A stretch of 64,000 nt of DNA from Saprospiraceae bacterium (GCA_016710115.1 JADJLN010000007.1:62001-126000); one strand, 5' to 3'. Positions 1 to 11,431 are shown, numbered from the stretch's first letter. Translations and numbers: made by a program. Notes: a model not told the origin generated them from the letters alone.

Positions 1-1347
1 GGATCTTCATAGCATTCTGGGCAAAACGCCTCTTCTCGGGATCTGTTACGGAGCCCAGTTGATAGCTGATGAGTTAGGCGGTATTGTATCGAGAAGTGAA
101 AAACGGGAGTATGGAAAAACGACACTCCAGATCTCTTCATCCAGGGATCCATTCCTGGCAAATCTGTCTCCGGAAAGCCAGGTCTGGATGTCTCATGCAG
201 ATACTATCCTGGAATTACCCGATACATTCACGCTCCTGGCAGGAACTCCGTCCATCGATGTCGCTGCCTTCCGATACCTTCAGGATGATACCGCTCCCAC
301 CTATGGGATCCAGTTCCACCCGGAAGTCACGCATAGCCTCGAGGGAAAGGCGTTTATCCGGAACTTCCTGTATGATATCTGCCACTGTAAGGAGATTGGA
401 CACCTGACTCTTTTATCGAAGAAACCATATCCTCTATCAAACAGCAGGTGGGTGAAGAACACGTGTTGATGGCCCTGTCTGGTGGCGTTGATAGTACTGT
501 GGGAGCAGTGCTTTTGCACCAGGCAATAGGCAGCCGCCTCCATTGCTTTTTTATTGATAACGGGCTACTCCGCAAAGATGAATTCCAACAGGTGTTGACC
601 GATTATCAACATATGGGATTGAATATCAAAGGAGTAGATGCAAAAGATCGATTTTGGTCGGCATTGGCAGGAATCTCCGATCCGGAAACGAAACGGAAAA
701 TTATCGGACGCGAATTCATTCATCTATTTGAAGAAGAGTCCCGTTCCCTTCCTGGAGTCAGCTGGCTGGGACAGGGTACGATCTATCCTGATGTAATAGA
801 ATCAAATCCGGTACAGGGCCCCTCAGCAACTATCAAGTCCCATCACAACGTAGGCGGATTACCCGAAAAGTTGCATCTGAAGATCATTGAGCCTCTTCGT
901 ATGCTCTTTAAAGACGAAGTCCGTAAAGTAGGGATGGCTCTCGGGATCTCAGAGTCCTTGATCAAGCGCCATCCGTTTCCCGGTCCAGGTCTGGCAATCC
1001 GCATCCTGGGAGAGATTACTCCGGAAAAAGTGCAGCTGCTTCAGGAAGCGGATGCCATTTATATCCGCATGTTAAAAGAACATAACCTGTATGATCAGGT
1101 CTGGCAAGCTGGAACAATCTTGTTGCCTGTCCAATCCGTTGGGGTAATGGGAGATGAACGAACCTATGAAAAGGCTGTTGCACTCCGCGCTGTCAATTCA
1201 ACTGATGGGATGACTGCAGAATGGAGCAAGTTACCCTACGAGTTTCTGGCAGACGTCTCAAGTGAGATCATCAATCGGGTAAAAGGGATCAACAGGGTCG
1301 TTTATGATATCAGTACCAAGCCTCCAGCTACCATAGAGTGGGAATAA
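1..1347 (+). CDS. guaA: GMP synthase (glutamine-hydrolysing), 5' partial, one frameshift
   Basis: Makes GMP from XMP, glutamine and ATP in the last step of guanine nucleotide synthesis. The upstream part of the gene lies outside the window. The glutamine amidotransferase half shows the nucleophile motif GICYGAQ (Cys codon at 44-46) and the His-Glu pair in FHPEVTH. The ATP-pyrophosphatase half shows the P-loop ALSGGVDSTV and the typical C-terminal end PATIEWE. The reading frame slips by one base near 389-394: the first half reads in frame 2, the second in frame 1 (DWTPDSFIEETI resumes at 394). A single lost base explains it. As guaA is rarely dispensable and both halves are intact, I read this as a sequence error. 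The stop overlaps the next start (TAATG), so the two are probably cotranscribed. Confidence 0.95.
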
Positions 1348-2789
1348 TGACCGGACTTTTTCACATGGCAAACGTATTTACTCCAATTCATGTTAAACCG
1401 ACCAGCCCATTTCACCTATTGGGCGCAACGGTCAGTCGATTCTGTGGAATTCTCCTTACCAGTACCTTCCTGGCCTTCTGTTTCACGCCCAAAAAATCAG
1501 TACATCAAATTCCTCCACCTGCGCCTGTAAATCCGATTGAAGCTGTAGATACCCTGGTTATCGTTGAAGCTATGGATACTGTTGAATGGGTAGATGCCGA
1601 CACCTCATCTGCACCCGTTCTTGTCAACGACGAAGTTGCAGTTGGTGCTGAAAGTCGGCATGAAGCAGATGTATCCATGGAACGATTCTACAAGGATCAG
1701 TATCAGATTACAGTCCTGCTGCCATTCTTCACTCAGGATTCCACTGCTTACCTGACGAATCGTCCTGCAGCATGGGCTCTGGATTTTTATCTGGGTTTCA
1801 AATTGGGATTGCAAAAAGCACCTCCGGGCAAAGGTCGATTCGTCGTGCAGACAATTGACACGAAAGCCAACCTGGATGTTTTGGAACGCATCATCGCAAA
1901 TGGCAGGCTGGATCAACAGGATGTCATTGTCGGTCCGTATCGAAGCAATCTTGTTTCCCGGGTTGCCGAGTTTGTCAAAGACAGACCGACGTTGATGATT
2001 TCTCCATACAGCGCAAGTAGCCGATTGGGAAAAGACAATCCACATTACCTCCAGTTGAATCCGGCATTGGAATCACATATGCGCACAACCTGGCAATACC
2101 TGAAACCGAAGCAATCTTCTATCAACCCTGTCATTTTTATCCATGGTAAGAGCGAAGGAGAACTGTCGAAAAAACAGCTGTGGCAATCCTGGATTGACTC
2201 CCTGCCGCCAAAAACAAGGGAGCGATATTCCTTCAAAGAAATTGACGAAGCCGGTGACATGGCCTTGGAAAACCTTCTGATCGACAGTCTTCTGGAAGAA
2301 GGAGTCCTGAATAATCTCGTCTTTCCATCCTGGGATGAAACTCATGTCCAGGCTGTCATGAGCAAGATCAGCAGTGGCATCGCAACCAAGAATGTGCGTC
2401 TGTTCGGGCTGCCACAGTGGATTGAGTTCGATCGGATCTCTCCCTCTTATTTTGAGTCGCTCCAGGTCCATTTGACCAGTTCGGATTACGTCGATGATCA
2501 GGACCCTGAAATCCGTGCGCTGAAGACCAAATTTAAGAACGCCTATGCCCAGACATTGAATGGAGAGGCGATCTGGGGCTATCGATGTGGTTTATTTGTT
2601 GCGCAAGCCCTCACTGAAGAAGGTGCATTGTTTCATCGATATCTCAGGCCGGAGCATCCAATGATGTTCACAAAACACAGTCCTCGGTTTGTCATACAAA
2701 GACATCCTGACGGTGGTATTCTTCAAATCGAAAATCAGAATATCGTCATGCTCAGGTATTCTGAAGGCAAAATGGTTCCGGCTCCATGA
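1347..2789 (+). CDS. Periplasmic-binding-protein-like (type 1 fold) protein beside guaA
   Basis: A protein of about 480 residues. A hydrophobic N-terminal stretch (about residues 25-45, ending LAFCF) is followed by a Pro/Val/Asp-rich linker and then, from about residue 110, a domain resembling the Leu/Ile/Val-type substrate-binding fold (ITVLLPF, then DVIVGPYRSN and PTLMISPYSA). In many Bacteroidota a binding-protein-like protein, often with LysM repeats, follows guaA. No LysM is visible here, and no permease or ATPase gene is adjacent, so an ABC-import role is not supported. The lipobox-like LAFC has Phe at -1, which is unusual, so lipidation is uncertain. I chose ATG 1347, which overlaps the guaA stop, over GTG 1338. 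Ligand unknown. Confidence 0.8.
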   Translation: MTGLFHMANVFTPIHVKPTSPFHLLGATVSRFCGILLTSTFLAFCFTPKKSVHQIPPPAPVNPIEAVDTLVIVEAMDTVEWVDADTSSAPVLVNDEVAVGAESRHEADVSMERFYKDQYQITVLLPFFTQDSTAYLTNRPAAWALDFYLGFKLGLQKAPPGKGRFVVQTIDTKANLDVLERIIANGRLDQQDVIVGPYRSNLVSRVAEFVKDRPTLMISPYSASSRLGKDNPHYLQLNPALESHMRTTWQYLKPKQSSINPVIFIHGKSEGELSKKQLWQSWIDSLPPKTRERYSFKEIDEAGDMALENLLIDSLLEEGVLNNLVFPSWDETHVQAVMSKISSGIATKNVRLFGLPQWIEFDRISPSYFESLQVHLTSSDYVDDQDPEIRALKTKFKNAYAQTLNGEAIWGYRCGLFVAQALTEEGALFHRYLRPEHPMMFTKHSPRFVIQRHPDGGILQIENQNIVMLRYSEGKMVPAP

Positions 2790-2881
2790 CCACAGGCAAT
2801 CTGTTGATGAATCTAGGTTCAACAGACAGGAATACCTGTGATAAAGAAGAAGATACGATTTGACCGATATTTCCAGTAAAC

Positions 2882-3541
2882 ATGAATCTGACGCCTGAAC
2901 GATTACAACGGATCAAGGACGTTACAGACCAGCGGCAGCTGGGCTTGACTGTGATCCTGGAAAATGTTCACGATGTGCATAATATCGGAGCAGTGATGCG
3001 TTCCTGCGACGCTGTAGGTATCCATGAAATTTTTGTTCTGTTTACAGAGCCTCATCTCGATGAGGAACGCCTGCAATTGGGAAAGCGAAGTTCTGCAGGA
3101 ACCCGAAAGTGGATTGATGTGCACTATTTCCGAGATCGGAATCAATGTTTCACTGTCGTTCGCCAGTCCTATTCTAGGATCCAATGTGCGATGCTCATGC
3201 CAGAAGCTGCAACGATTTGGGATATGGATCTCACGCAGTCGACTGCCTTGCTCTTTGGGAATGAACACGATGGGGTTTCTCCGGAATCCAGAGCATTGTC
3301 TGATGGCGCATTCTATATTCCGATGGCTGGCATGGTGCAAAGTCTGAATATCTCGGTAGCCTGTGCAGTGACCCTGTTTGAAGCATTCAGACAGCGGACC
3401 GCAAAGGGTTACTACGGGGAAATGAACCCAACACCTACTGAATTCAGGGATAAACTGTTGGAATCCTACCTTTCTCGACAGGATGTGACCGACTTCGGAA
3501 AGGATATTTCTGTGAATGAGACGGAATCTCCCTCCAAGTAG
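2882..3541 (+). CDS. trmH: tRNA (guanosine-2'-O)-methyltransferase, SpoU/TrmH family
   Basis: A 219-residue SPOUT enzyme expected to methylate the 2'-OH of G18 in the tRNA D-loop using S-adenosylmethionine. All three SpoU motifs are present: motif 1 around NIGAVMRSCDAVGI (residues 31-44, with the catalytic Arg), motif 2 LLFGNEHDGVS (about 125-135), and motif 3 IPMAGMVQSLNISVA (about 144-158), which forms the trefoil knot. The spacing and the phrase MVQSLNISVA match TrmH more closely than the rRNA enzyme RlmB, and there is no extra N-terminal substrate-binding domain. It starts 92 bases after the binding-protein gene and 26 bases before smc. Confidence 0.9.
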   Translation: MNLTPERLQRIKDVTDQRQLGLTVILENVHDVHNIGAVMRSCDAVGIHEIFVLFTEPHLDEERLQLGKRSSAGTRKWIDVHYFRDRNQCFTVVRQSYSRIQCAMLMPEAATIWDMDLTQSTALLFGNEHDGVSPESRALSDGAFYIPMAGMVQSLNISVACAVTLFEAFRQRTAKGYYGEMNPTPTEFRDKLLESYLSRQDVTDFGKDISVNETESPSK

Positions 3542-3553
3542 GCTGCACTTGTT

Positions 3554-3561
3554 TATTTTTG
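3554..3561 (+). promoter_or_regulatory. Bacteroidota -7 element candidate for smc
   Basis: The bases TATTTTTG match TAnnTTTG and end six bases before the smc ATG at 3568. If used, the transcript would be leaderless or nearly so. No convincing -33 TTG was found at standard spacing. Confidence 0.35.
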
Positions 3562-3567
3562 CGGGCT

Positions 3568-6500
3568 ATGAGGCTTCAAAAGCTTGAAATAAAGGGATTC
3601 AAGAGTTTCGCCAATGACACGGTGATCCACTTCAATGAATCAGTCACTGGGATCATCGGACCAAACGGGAGTGGTAAATCCAATATCGTGGACGCCATCC
3701 GTTGGGTGCTCGGTGAACAAAAGACGAGAGAGCTCAGGTTGGAGCGCATGTCCAGTGTCATTTTCAACGGGACTAAAAAGAGAAAGGCCAGTGGGCTGGC
3801 GCAGGTCAGTCTGACCTTTGAGAATACTCGGAATCTGTTACCGACGGAATATCAGAGTGTTACTGTATCCCGTATCCTGTTTCGATCGGGAGAGAGTGAG
3901 TACAGGATCAACAATGTCACCTGCCGGCTGAAGGACATCACCAGCATGTTCATGGATACGGGTATCGGGTCCAATTCCTACGCTATCATCGCCTTGTCCA
4001 TGGTTGATGATATCCTGAATGATCATGAACAGTCCCGCCGCAGAATGCTCGAACAGGCTGCAGGGGTCTCCAAATACAAAGTGAGGAAAGCGGAGACCCT
4101 GCGAAAGCTGAATACGACTGAAGGTGACCTCAATCGAATAGATGATCTGCTTTACGAGATTGAACACAACCTCAAAAGCCTCGAAAAACAGGCAAAAAAA
4201 GCGCAGAAGTACCTGGATCTCAAAGCGGATTACAAGGCATTGAGCATTGAATGGTCAGTTTTCCAAACACATGACTTGAAAACCAGATACAAGCAGGTCG
4301 AAAGTCGACTCGCGAGGGAAGAGGATCTTCTTCGTGAGCTGGAGGTCCAGATTCAAAAAGCAGAAGCACGAACAGAACAGGAGAAACTCCTCAACCTGGA
4401 TAAGGAGAAAGCACTTTCAGAACGACAGAAACTGCTCAATGAGGTAGGCGATAGAATCCGGACACTCGAAAATCAGTTGGAGATCCTGGGGCAAAGGACC
4501 AACTATATCGATCAGAATCGCTCCAAACTCCAGGAGCGCATGCGCTTCAATACAGGTCGCATTGAACAACTTGAAAAGGATGTCCTGTATTATCATAAAA
4601 ATTTGCTCCAGGCTCAGGATGAACAATCACAAGGCGAACTTGCGCTTCGCGAAGCAGAGCAGGATCTTGGAGTAACACGACAGGAACATTCGTCCATCAA
4701 AGACGATCTCGACCTTTACCTGCAACAATTGCAGGAATTGGAGAAGGGGATTTATGAGTTGGAGAAGCAGAAAGCGATCAATCTCAACCAGATTGAGAAC
4801 CTGAAGAATGAGATCGATCGAAATGCCCAGGTTCTGGATCAACGATCCAGAGAGTCGAAATCCCTGAGGGAGGCCGTAGCAGAAGTCACAAAAGAGGAGG
4901 CCGTCTTGCAGACATCCGTTCAGTTTCTCGAACAGGAAGAAGACAAGCGGCTGGCAACAATCCAGCAACGTGAAGAGCAGCTACAGCAGGAAAATCAGGA
5001 ACTGAGCAACATCAATCGGCAACTGGACGCCATGCGAAACGAGTTCAAGCTCACGAAAAGCATGGTTGAAAACCTGGAAGGCTTTCCAGAATCGATAAAA
5101 TACCTGAGTACCCAAAGTGATTGGGGTAAGCAGTTCCCGCTTCTCAGCGATGTCATCACATCCAAAGAATCCTTCCGAATTGCAATCGAACATTTTCTGG
5201 ATCAGTACCTCAATTATTACGTTGTTCCTGATTTCCAGACAGCTCACGCCGCTATCCGACTTCTCCAGCAGAATCAGAAAGGCAAAGCCAACTTTTTTAT
5301 CAACTCGGCATTGGCAGATGCCACGTTTCATACGCCCGTTCAATCCGGATTGATTCGCCTTGTGGATCTGGTCGAATGTGAGTCAACCTATCAGCCTTTG
5401 GTTAACTACCTCTTTCACAAGGTGTATTTGCGCGAGGAAGATCGGGCCCCTGAATCCTGGGAAACTGATCCGGATATAACGATCCTGGATGGGAGTGGAT
5501 CCTGGACCCGACGATCGTACTCCCTGTCAGGTGGCTCTGTCGGTTTGTTCGAAGGGAAAAAACTGGGGCGAAAAAAGAACCTGGAAACACTTGATCGTCA
5601 GATCCGCAAGCTGGAAAAGGAAGAAGAAAAGAAAATCATTGTAGTCCAGGAGTTGAAACAGCAGGTGAAAGACCTGAAAATGGCCAATCAACCGGCACGA
5701 ATCCGGGAAGAAAAAGGGACGCTTAACCGGTGGTGCAGAAATTGATCACCCTGAAGACCCGTTTGGAAAACGCAGACCAGTATCATGCAGACATTGCCAA
5801 ACGAAGTCAGCAGGCTGAAGAAATCATCAAGGGGTTGACGGAGCGGAATGAAACCATGGTCGCCGATCTGACTATCCGGCGAAAGGAGGAAGCTGATTTC
5901 AGAAACCGGATGGAACAAACTGACCAGTCTTTCCGGAAAGCCGCTGATGCGTTAAATGCCCGTTCTTCTTTGTTCAATGAGCGCAATATTCGTTTTATCC
6001 AGCTCCAGAACAAAGTAAAAGCCTTTGAACAGGAAATCCAGTTTCGCAACCAGCAAATGGAAGAGGCTCAGAAAAGTCTCCTGGCTGATCAGGAAGCTGA
6101 AGCAAATGCTGTGACTGAAAGCAAAACCGTGGCGGAAGAACGCGAACAGGTGCAAAGTCAGCTGCTCGTCAGTTATGAGGATAAAAAGACCAGAGAAGCC
6201 AATCTCACCGGTGCAGAACAGGATTATTTCCAGGCACGCGGACAAATCAACGAGTTGGAAAGTGCGCTTCGCCAACTGAACAAGAATCGCCATGATGCAC
6301 AGATTCTCGTTAATGAACTGAAAGACAATTTCAACAATATCCGATTAGAGCTCACTTCTATCGGGGAACGAATCAAGGTAGAATTCCAGGCAAGTATTCA
6401 GGAGATCATCCAGCGAGAACCCAATCCGGACCTGGATCCTGATTTGCTGGAACAGCAAGTGACACGCTTGAAATCCAGGCTTGAAAACTACGGGGAGGTC

Positions 6501-7121
6501 AACCCGATGGCTGTCGAAGCATACAGGGAGATGAAGGAGCGGTATGATACGATCGATCAACAACGGCAGGATATCCTGAAGGCAAAAAGTTCGTTGTTAC
6601 AGACAATCGAAGAGATCGAAGCTACCGCCACCACTCAATTCATGGTGGCCTTTGACCAGGTTAGAGAAAACTTTATCGAGGTGTTCCGCTCACTTTTTAC
6701 AGAAGATGATACGGCTGACCTCATCCTGGATGAACCCGACAAACCACTGGATTCCAATATTCAGATCATTGCCAAACCAAAAGGGAAGCGCCCGCAATCG
6801 ATCAACCAACTCTCGGGGGGAGAGAAGACATTGACCGCTACTGCGCTCTTGTTTGCGCTGTATTTGCTCAAGCCGGCACCATTCTGCATTTTCGATGAGG
6901 TCGATGCACCTCTCGATGATTCCAATATTGAAAAATTCAATCGGATCATTCAGAAATTTTCTGACCACTCGCAATTCATTATTGTGACGCATAACAAACT
7001 GACCATGGCTTCAGTGGATGTCCTCTATGGTGTCTATATGCGCGAACAGGGCATTTCTGCAGTCACGCCCGTGGATTTTCGCACCTACGAACATAATGCA
7101 GTGATGGAACAGGTTCAGTAG
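3568..7121 (+). CDS. smc: Chromosome segregation ATPase SMC, one frameshift
   Basis: Condensin subunit that folds and segregates the chromosome together with ScpA and ScpB. The corrected protein is about 1180 residues, normal for the family. It has an N-terminal ATPase lobe with Walker A GPNGSGKSN (31-39), a first coiled coil, a globular hinge (about 505-665), a second coiled coil, and a C-terminal lobe with signature LSGGEKTLTATALLF (about 1081) and Walker B FCIFDEVDAPLDD. The frame breaks once near 5722-5730: frame 1 ends in a stop after EKGTLNR and frame 3 continues with VVQKLITLK, so one base (probably a G in CCGGTGG) is missing. ATG 3568 is preferred over TTG 3559. As smc is usually important for growth and both halves are intact, an assembly error is more likely than a split gene. 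Confidence 0.95.
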
Positions 7122-7129
7122 AACCTTTA

Positions 7130-8554
7130 TTACATGATCTCTTCCATTTTTGCTCTCAACCAGGATTCTGATACGATAGCCCCGTTCTGCTCATCCATCT
7201 CTTTGCCCAGTTTAACCAAAGCCGCCTTTTCTCCAGGTTGAATCTTGGTCAGCTTTTTAAGAAACTTGATCAGGTTCAGGTAATTCCGCTTTTTTGTAGC
7301 TGAAATCTTTGTATTCCGCTGCAGATAAACACGAAAGCTGTCCATCAACGAATACAGTGGTTCGATCTCGTCCAGTTCATAGTAGGAAAAGAGCAGGATG
7401 ACCTTTGAATTCAGATTATAGGTAAAATCTTCATATTCGACCTGATGGAGTAGACTGATCACTTCACCAAAATTGCCTTTGTAATAGTTGACCTGCGCAA
7501 GACTGAATGAATGCGCGTTATGACGGAATGTCTCCGGCAACAACTGGTGGTATTTGTGGATAAACTTCTCCGTCCAACTGTATTTCTCCAGACGAAGCGC
7601 AATGGTGACGATATTCTTGAAATGCCAGGGACCAAATTCTTCATCTGTGAAATCAATGAGGTCATTGACCAAGGCCTGTTCATAGAGATGGAAATATTCT
7701 GAGAGAAACTCAGGACGACTTTGGTTGATGTTTCGAATACAATAATTTAAAGCATAAGTTAATATTTCTAGTGCTTCATCGTTGGGAAACAATGATATAT
7801 GCTTATCAATTAATTCTTTTAATGCTTCAAAATGACGTGCTTCTTCCGGCTCAATATTGGTTAGATAGATCTGATAGAAGATATAAATTGCAGGGATGTC
7901 ACTGTACCCGTACAGCTCGACATGTCTGACGATCTCTTCCAGGAACAGAAGCTTGTACTCATGGCTGTGGGTATACTTCATGGACAGCACCGAGCAGTAG
8001 TATCGAAGCTTTTCCGCAAGGTAGAATCGATCCAGATTCTCAACGATATACTCCACATTGGTTTTGTCTAGACGCTTCTGACCGTGAATCAGGATTTCGT
8101 AATAGTTCTTCTCGATCTGATATTGGTAATAGTAATACTGGGCTGACTTGTAATGCTGTCGGTCTGACAAACGGCGAGCCGAGCTCATGACTGTGTTGTA
8201 CAGTTTCAACATCCGCCGTCTGCTCACAGCCTCGATCAAATGGTTGGCCTCACGGATCGGATTTTCCTCATAGACCTTCTGGGCCAGATAGCCTTCAACC
8301 AGTTTCAGCAGATCACTGTTGTATTTTCTGAACCGAACATCATCATAGGGCCGGTTATCCCCGACAATCACTCGCCACGCCGCTTCCTTGGTTTGTTCCG
8401 CATCCGAACTTTCCAGCAACTCCAGATAGAGGTCGTACAACCTCATGAGATCCTCATTCACATTGAAGTAGGGAGACTGAACAAACTTTCTCAAACTATT
8501 CAGTTCATACTTCGTGAAGTACTGTAGAATGGTAAAAACTTTTGTATTTTGCAT
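7130..8554 (-). CDS. Hypothetical alpha-helical protein, 474 residues
   Basis: I do not recognise a named family. The predicted protein is intact, rich in Leu, Tyr, Glu and Lys, has no signal peptide or membrane segment, and appears almost wholly helical, with degenerate paired-helix spacing reminiscent of TPR-like repeats (repeated Tyr/Phe at helix ends from about residue 150 to 420). The N-terminus carries a conserved-looking block, TKYELNSLRKFVQSPYF. It converges on smc with only eight bases between the stops. Normal codon use and full length argue that it is a real cytoplasmic protein. Function unknown; a scaffold role is only a guess. Confidence 0.7.
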   Translation of the reverse strand: MQNTKVFTILQYFTKYELNSLRKFVQSPYFNVNEDLMRLYDLYLELLESSDAEQTKEAAWRVIVGDNRPYDDVRFRKYNSDLLKLVEGYLAQKVYEENPIREANHLIEAVSRRRMLKLYNTVMSSARRLSDRQHYKSAQYYYYQYQIEKNYYEILIHGQKRLDKTNVEYIVENLDRFYLAEKLRYYCSVLSMKYTHSHEYKLLFLEEIVRHVELYGYSDIPAIYIFYQIYLTNIEPEEARHFEALKELIDKHISLFPNDEALEILTYALNYCIRNINQSRPEFLSEYFHLYEQALVNDLIDFTDEEFGPWHFKNIVTIALRLEKYSWTEKFIHKYHQLLPETFRHNAHSFSLAQVNYYKGNFGEVISLLHQVEYEDFTYNLNSKVILLFSYYELDEIEPLYSLMDSFRVYLQRNTKISATKKRNYLNLIKFLKKLTKIQPGEKAALVKLGKEMDEQNGAIVSESWLRAKMEEIM

Positions 8555-8814
8555 CGGGTTTTCGTGTAACCATTTCAGTGAATGTCACGTATTCCTGTTT
8601 AAATGACTTCGAAAATGGAAAGAGATTCGGGATGAATCTTTTCACAATCAAGGGTTTAACAGGTATACTTAATTCGCTCGAAATGAGTTCATTGACAAAA
8701 ATACAAATATGTTATCACTTTCACAATGTGATATATCCGTTCTTGAAACGGGGTTGTGAAGGGAATAATCTTGTATATTGTTAAAAGAATCCCAATAACT
8801 CCAAGTCCGTCACC
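8555..8814. other. AT-rich divergent intergenic region
   Basis: 260 bases between two divergent genes. It is visibly more AT-rich than its surroundings and probably holds both promoters. A TTG followed after about 17 bases by TATATTG lies shortly before the + strand start at 8815, a weak match to the Bacteroidota promoter. No RNA gene or hairpin was recognised. Confidence 0.4.
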
Positions 8815-11306
8815 ATGAATGTATTCTTAACCCGAACCAGCCTGCTGGCGCTCCTCCTGGTCCCCCTCTGGGGATGGGCGCAGATGGTTGAACCTTTCCG
8901 GCCGGAGAAGGTCCTTCAGACTGATACCTTCAGTTTGACCTTTGTCTCCCACAACCTGGCCACTATCGTCAAAAGTCCAGATCATTCCGATTATTACGAG
9001 ATCATCAATCTGTCAGGAGGATTGAAGAAGATCGTTTACAGCCCGGTGAATTCATTTATCGGCCGTGATTCACTGATCATTGAATACTATCCTAAGCTGA
9101 ACAGCTCCCAGGAATACATGGGATTCGCTTTTTTAGTAGCTCCCTCTCTCGTAACCGCAAACAATGACTTTGTCACAACGGATATCAACACACCTGTCAC
9201 GATTGATGTCCTGGATAATGATGAATCCGATGCAGGCGGTCTTGTGATCAGCTCGATCAATGTCCAGCGCTTTGGAACTGCGACTGTCACAAACGGGCAG
9301 ATCGATTTTATTCCCGAAACCGGGTTCACAGGACTTGCTCAGATCAGTTATACCTGCTGTGACAGTGAAAATATCTGTGCTTCTGGCATCGTCAACATTC
9401 ATGTTTTACCTGTCAGTCTGGCTGTCAATGATACGATTCAGATCCAACTGCCCATCAATTCCTCCAAGGACATCATGCTTCAACTCAACGGATACGATGT
9501 ACTGGCTCAAGCGCCAGCCAACGGAGACGTTGCAGATGTTACAGACGATGTTCTCAATTATTCCCCTGATCTGAATTTTACAGGAAACGACAGTTTTACT
9601 GTGACGCGAGATGAAAATGGAACGACCTACTCACGGACAGTACTAGTCTCCGTTTTCGATGCTCTGGCTCCAAAGCGGCATGCCATTGATGATATTGTTT
9701 ACACACATAAAGGTGATCCTGTCACCTTCAATGTACTGGACAATGATATTGGCGCTTATACCGTGCTTTATCCACAGTATATCCAGGTGAACAATGGCAC
9801 ATTGGTCTATAACGGCAATGGTGAGTTTACCTACACGCCCACTTCCTACTTCGAAGGTTTGATCACCTTTAATTACAGCCTCGGTTCTGCTGCCTATGGG
9901 ATCATCATTGAAACAGGACGTGTCGAAATCAATATCTCTGACTTCAAGCCGAAACTGGCAACCTATTACCTTCAGACCCTCGAAAACAAGCCACTGGTCA
10001 TACGTTATGCGCCACCGGTTGAACCCTGGACATTCAATATCACCAGCGCACCGCTCAACGGCAATGCAGAAGTATTCAATGGCCAGCAAACACTGAATCT
10101 GGAAGCACAGAATATTTCTGGTTACAACCTGATCGTGTACACACCTGATGCTGGTTTTTCTGGAGATTTTGATGAATTTGAACTCGATTATTGCGTCAAC
10201 GGTGTCTGTAAGGAAGTCAAGTTCCAGATTGATGTGCTTCCCAATCCTGCACCGAATGACCTGCAATGTCTGGATGATTGTGTCTGGGCTGGTGACGCCA
10301 ACAATGACGGCATCGTCAATGTTCGAGACCTCTTGCCCTTAGGCATCTGCATGGGAAAAATGGGGCTGGTTCGGGATAATCCAAGTTCAGACTGGATTCC
10401 CCAATTCAGCGATAACTGGGATGATCCTGGGACCCATCACCAATCGATCTGAAATTCATGGATAGCAACGGAGACGGTGTGATCAGTGCCCTCGATACGA
10501 CTGCCATCAGCGAATCCTATCAGAACACACATGCAGTTACATCCTCCATAGAACATCAACTCAATGTCGATGCTGACCTGCGTTTCGTTGCTCGGGATAC
10601 TGCTTTGTACCCTGACTCTGTGCACCTGATCCTGGACATCTATCTGGGGTTGTCCAATAAGCCCGCATACAATGCATATGGGTTTTCTTACGAAATTGAC
10701 TTTGGCGACTTCCTGGATGTTTCTGACAAGAACATCCGATCAGTATATTACAACGACAGCTGGCTTGCCCGTCAGGTCCCAACACTTGAACTGTTCAAAC
10801 GTCTGAACGGATCCATAATCCATTGTGCCTATACCAAGACGGACGGTATCGGTGCGACCGGTCATGGCCCAGTCGGATTTGTCATTGTCGAGGATGTTGA
10901 GGGGCTCCGTCCCGAGCGGGATTTACGTGCTCTTGTTCAAGGTGGTCAGGTATCCATTCGGAACATCACCCAATCCAACGGAGATGGTGAAGTGATTCAT
11001 TATCCTGACCAGGTGCTGAACATTCGATTGGGTGACCAGGATGTCATCGATCAGACCAGCTTTGATAAATTGACTGTCGCCCCAAACCCTTCCACAAACA
11101 GAGCTGCTATCTACATGAATGACGGCAGCCTGATCCAGGAAATTACACTCTTCACAACTAGCGGATCCGTTGTCTACAAGACAGGTCAGATAATGGGTAG
11201 TCCACGTGTTGAATTACCGGTTCATCAACTGGAGAATGGGTTGTATTTTGCTCAAGTAAGAACAGAAGATGAGATCCTCAGCACAAAAGTAGAGGTCATC
11301 CGGTAA
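8815..11306 (+). CDS. Secreted protein with cadherin-like repeats, dockerin-like domain and T9SS sorting tail; one frameshift
   Basis: About 830 residues. A signal peptide (MNVFLTRTSLLALLLVP through WGWAQ) is followed by at least two or three tandem beta-sandwich repeats with the phrase TPVTIDVLDND (about 125-135) and its echo DPVTFNVLDND (about 300), typical of cadherin-like Big_9/VCBS repeats. Next comes a pair of calcium-loop segments, DANNDGIVNVRDLL and DSNGDGVISALD, arranged like a type I dockerin. The protein ends with a Bacteroidota secretion-tail domain starting near VAPNPSTNRA. It is therefore expected to leave the cell by T9SS and stay on the surface or be released. The frame slips by one base near 10426-10435, between the two calcium loops. 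Ligand or substrate unknown. Confidence 0.85.
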
Positions 11307-11340
11307 ACCAATTCGGGAATTCTTATTCCACATATTGAAG

Positions 11341-11383
11341 GGCCTGCGGCAAAAGACGGACTGCTAGCAGGCTCTTTTTTTCT
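11341..11383 (+). terminator. Rho-independent terminator
   Basis: GGCCTGC (11341-11347) pairs with GCAGGCT (11367-11373) and is followed by a T-rich run. It lies 35 bases after the T9SS cargo gene stop. Confidence 0.7.
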
Positions 11384-11390
11384 TCCCACG

Positions 11391-11431
11391 GAAAAGGGGC
11401 CTGCATCGACTTGATGCAGGCCCCTTTTTTC
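11391..11431. terminator. Bidirectional terminator between convergent genes
   Basis: A perfect 12-bp stem, GGGGCCTGCATC (11396-11407) with GATGCAGGCCCC (11413-11424), has a five-base loop. It is followed by T6 on the + strand and preceded by A4, giving a U-run in the other direction. It serves the T9SS cargo gene and pruA. Confidence 0.9.

Noticed and set aside
8542..8784. An 80-codon open frame in the divergent spacer upstream of the dockerin protein
   Set aside because: Low-complexity AT-rich sequence with no ribosome site or protein-like composition; it overlaps the start of the neighbouring gene on the other strand.
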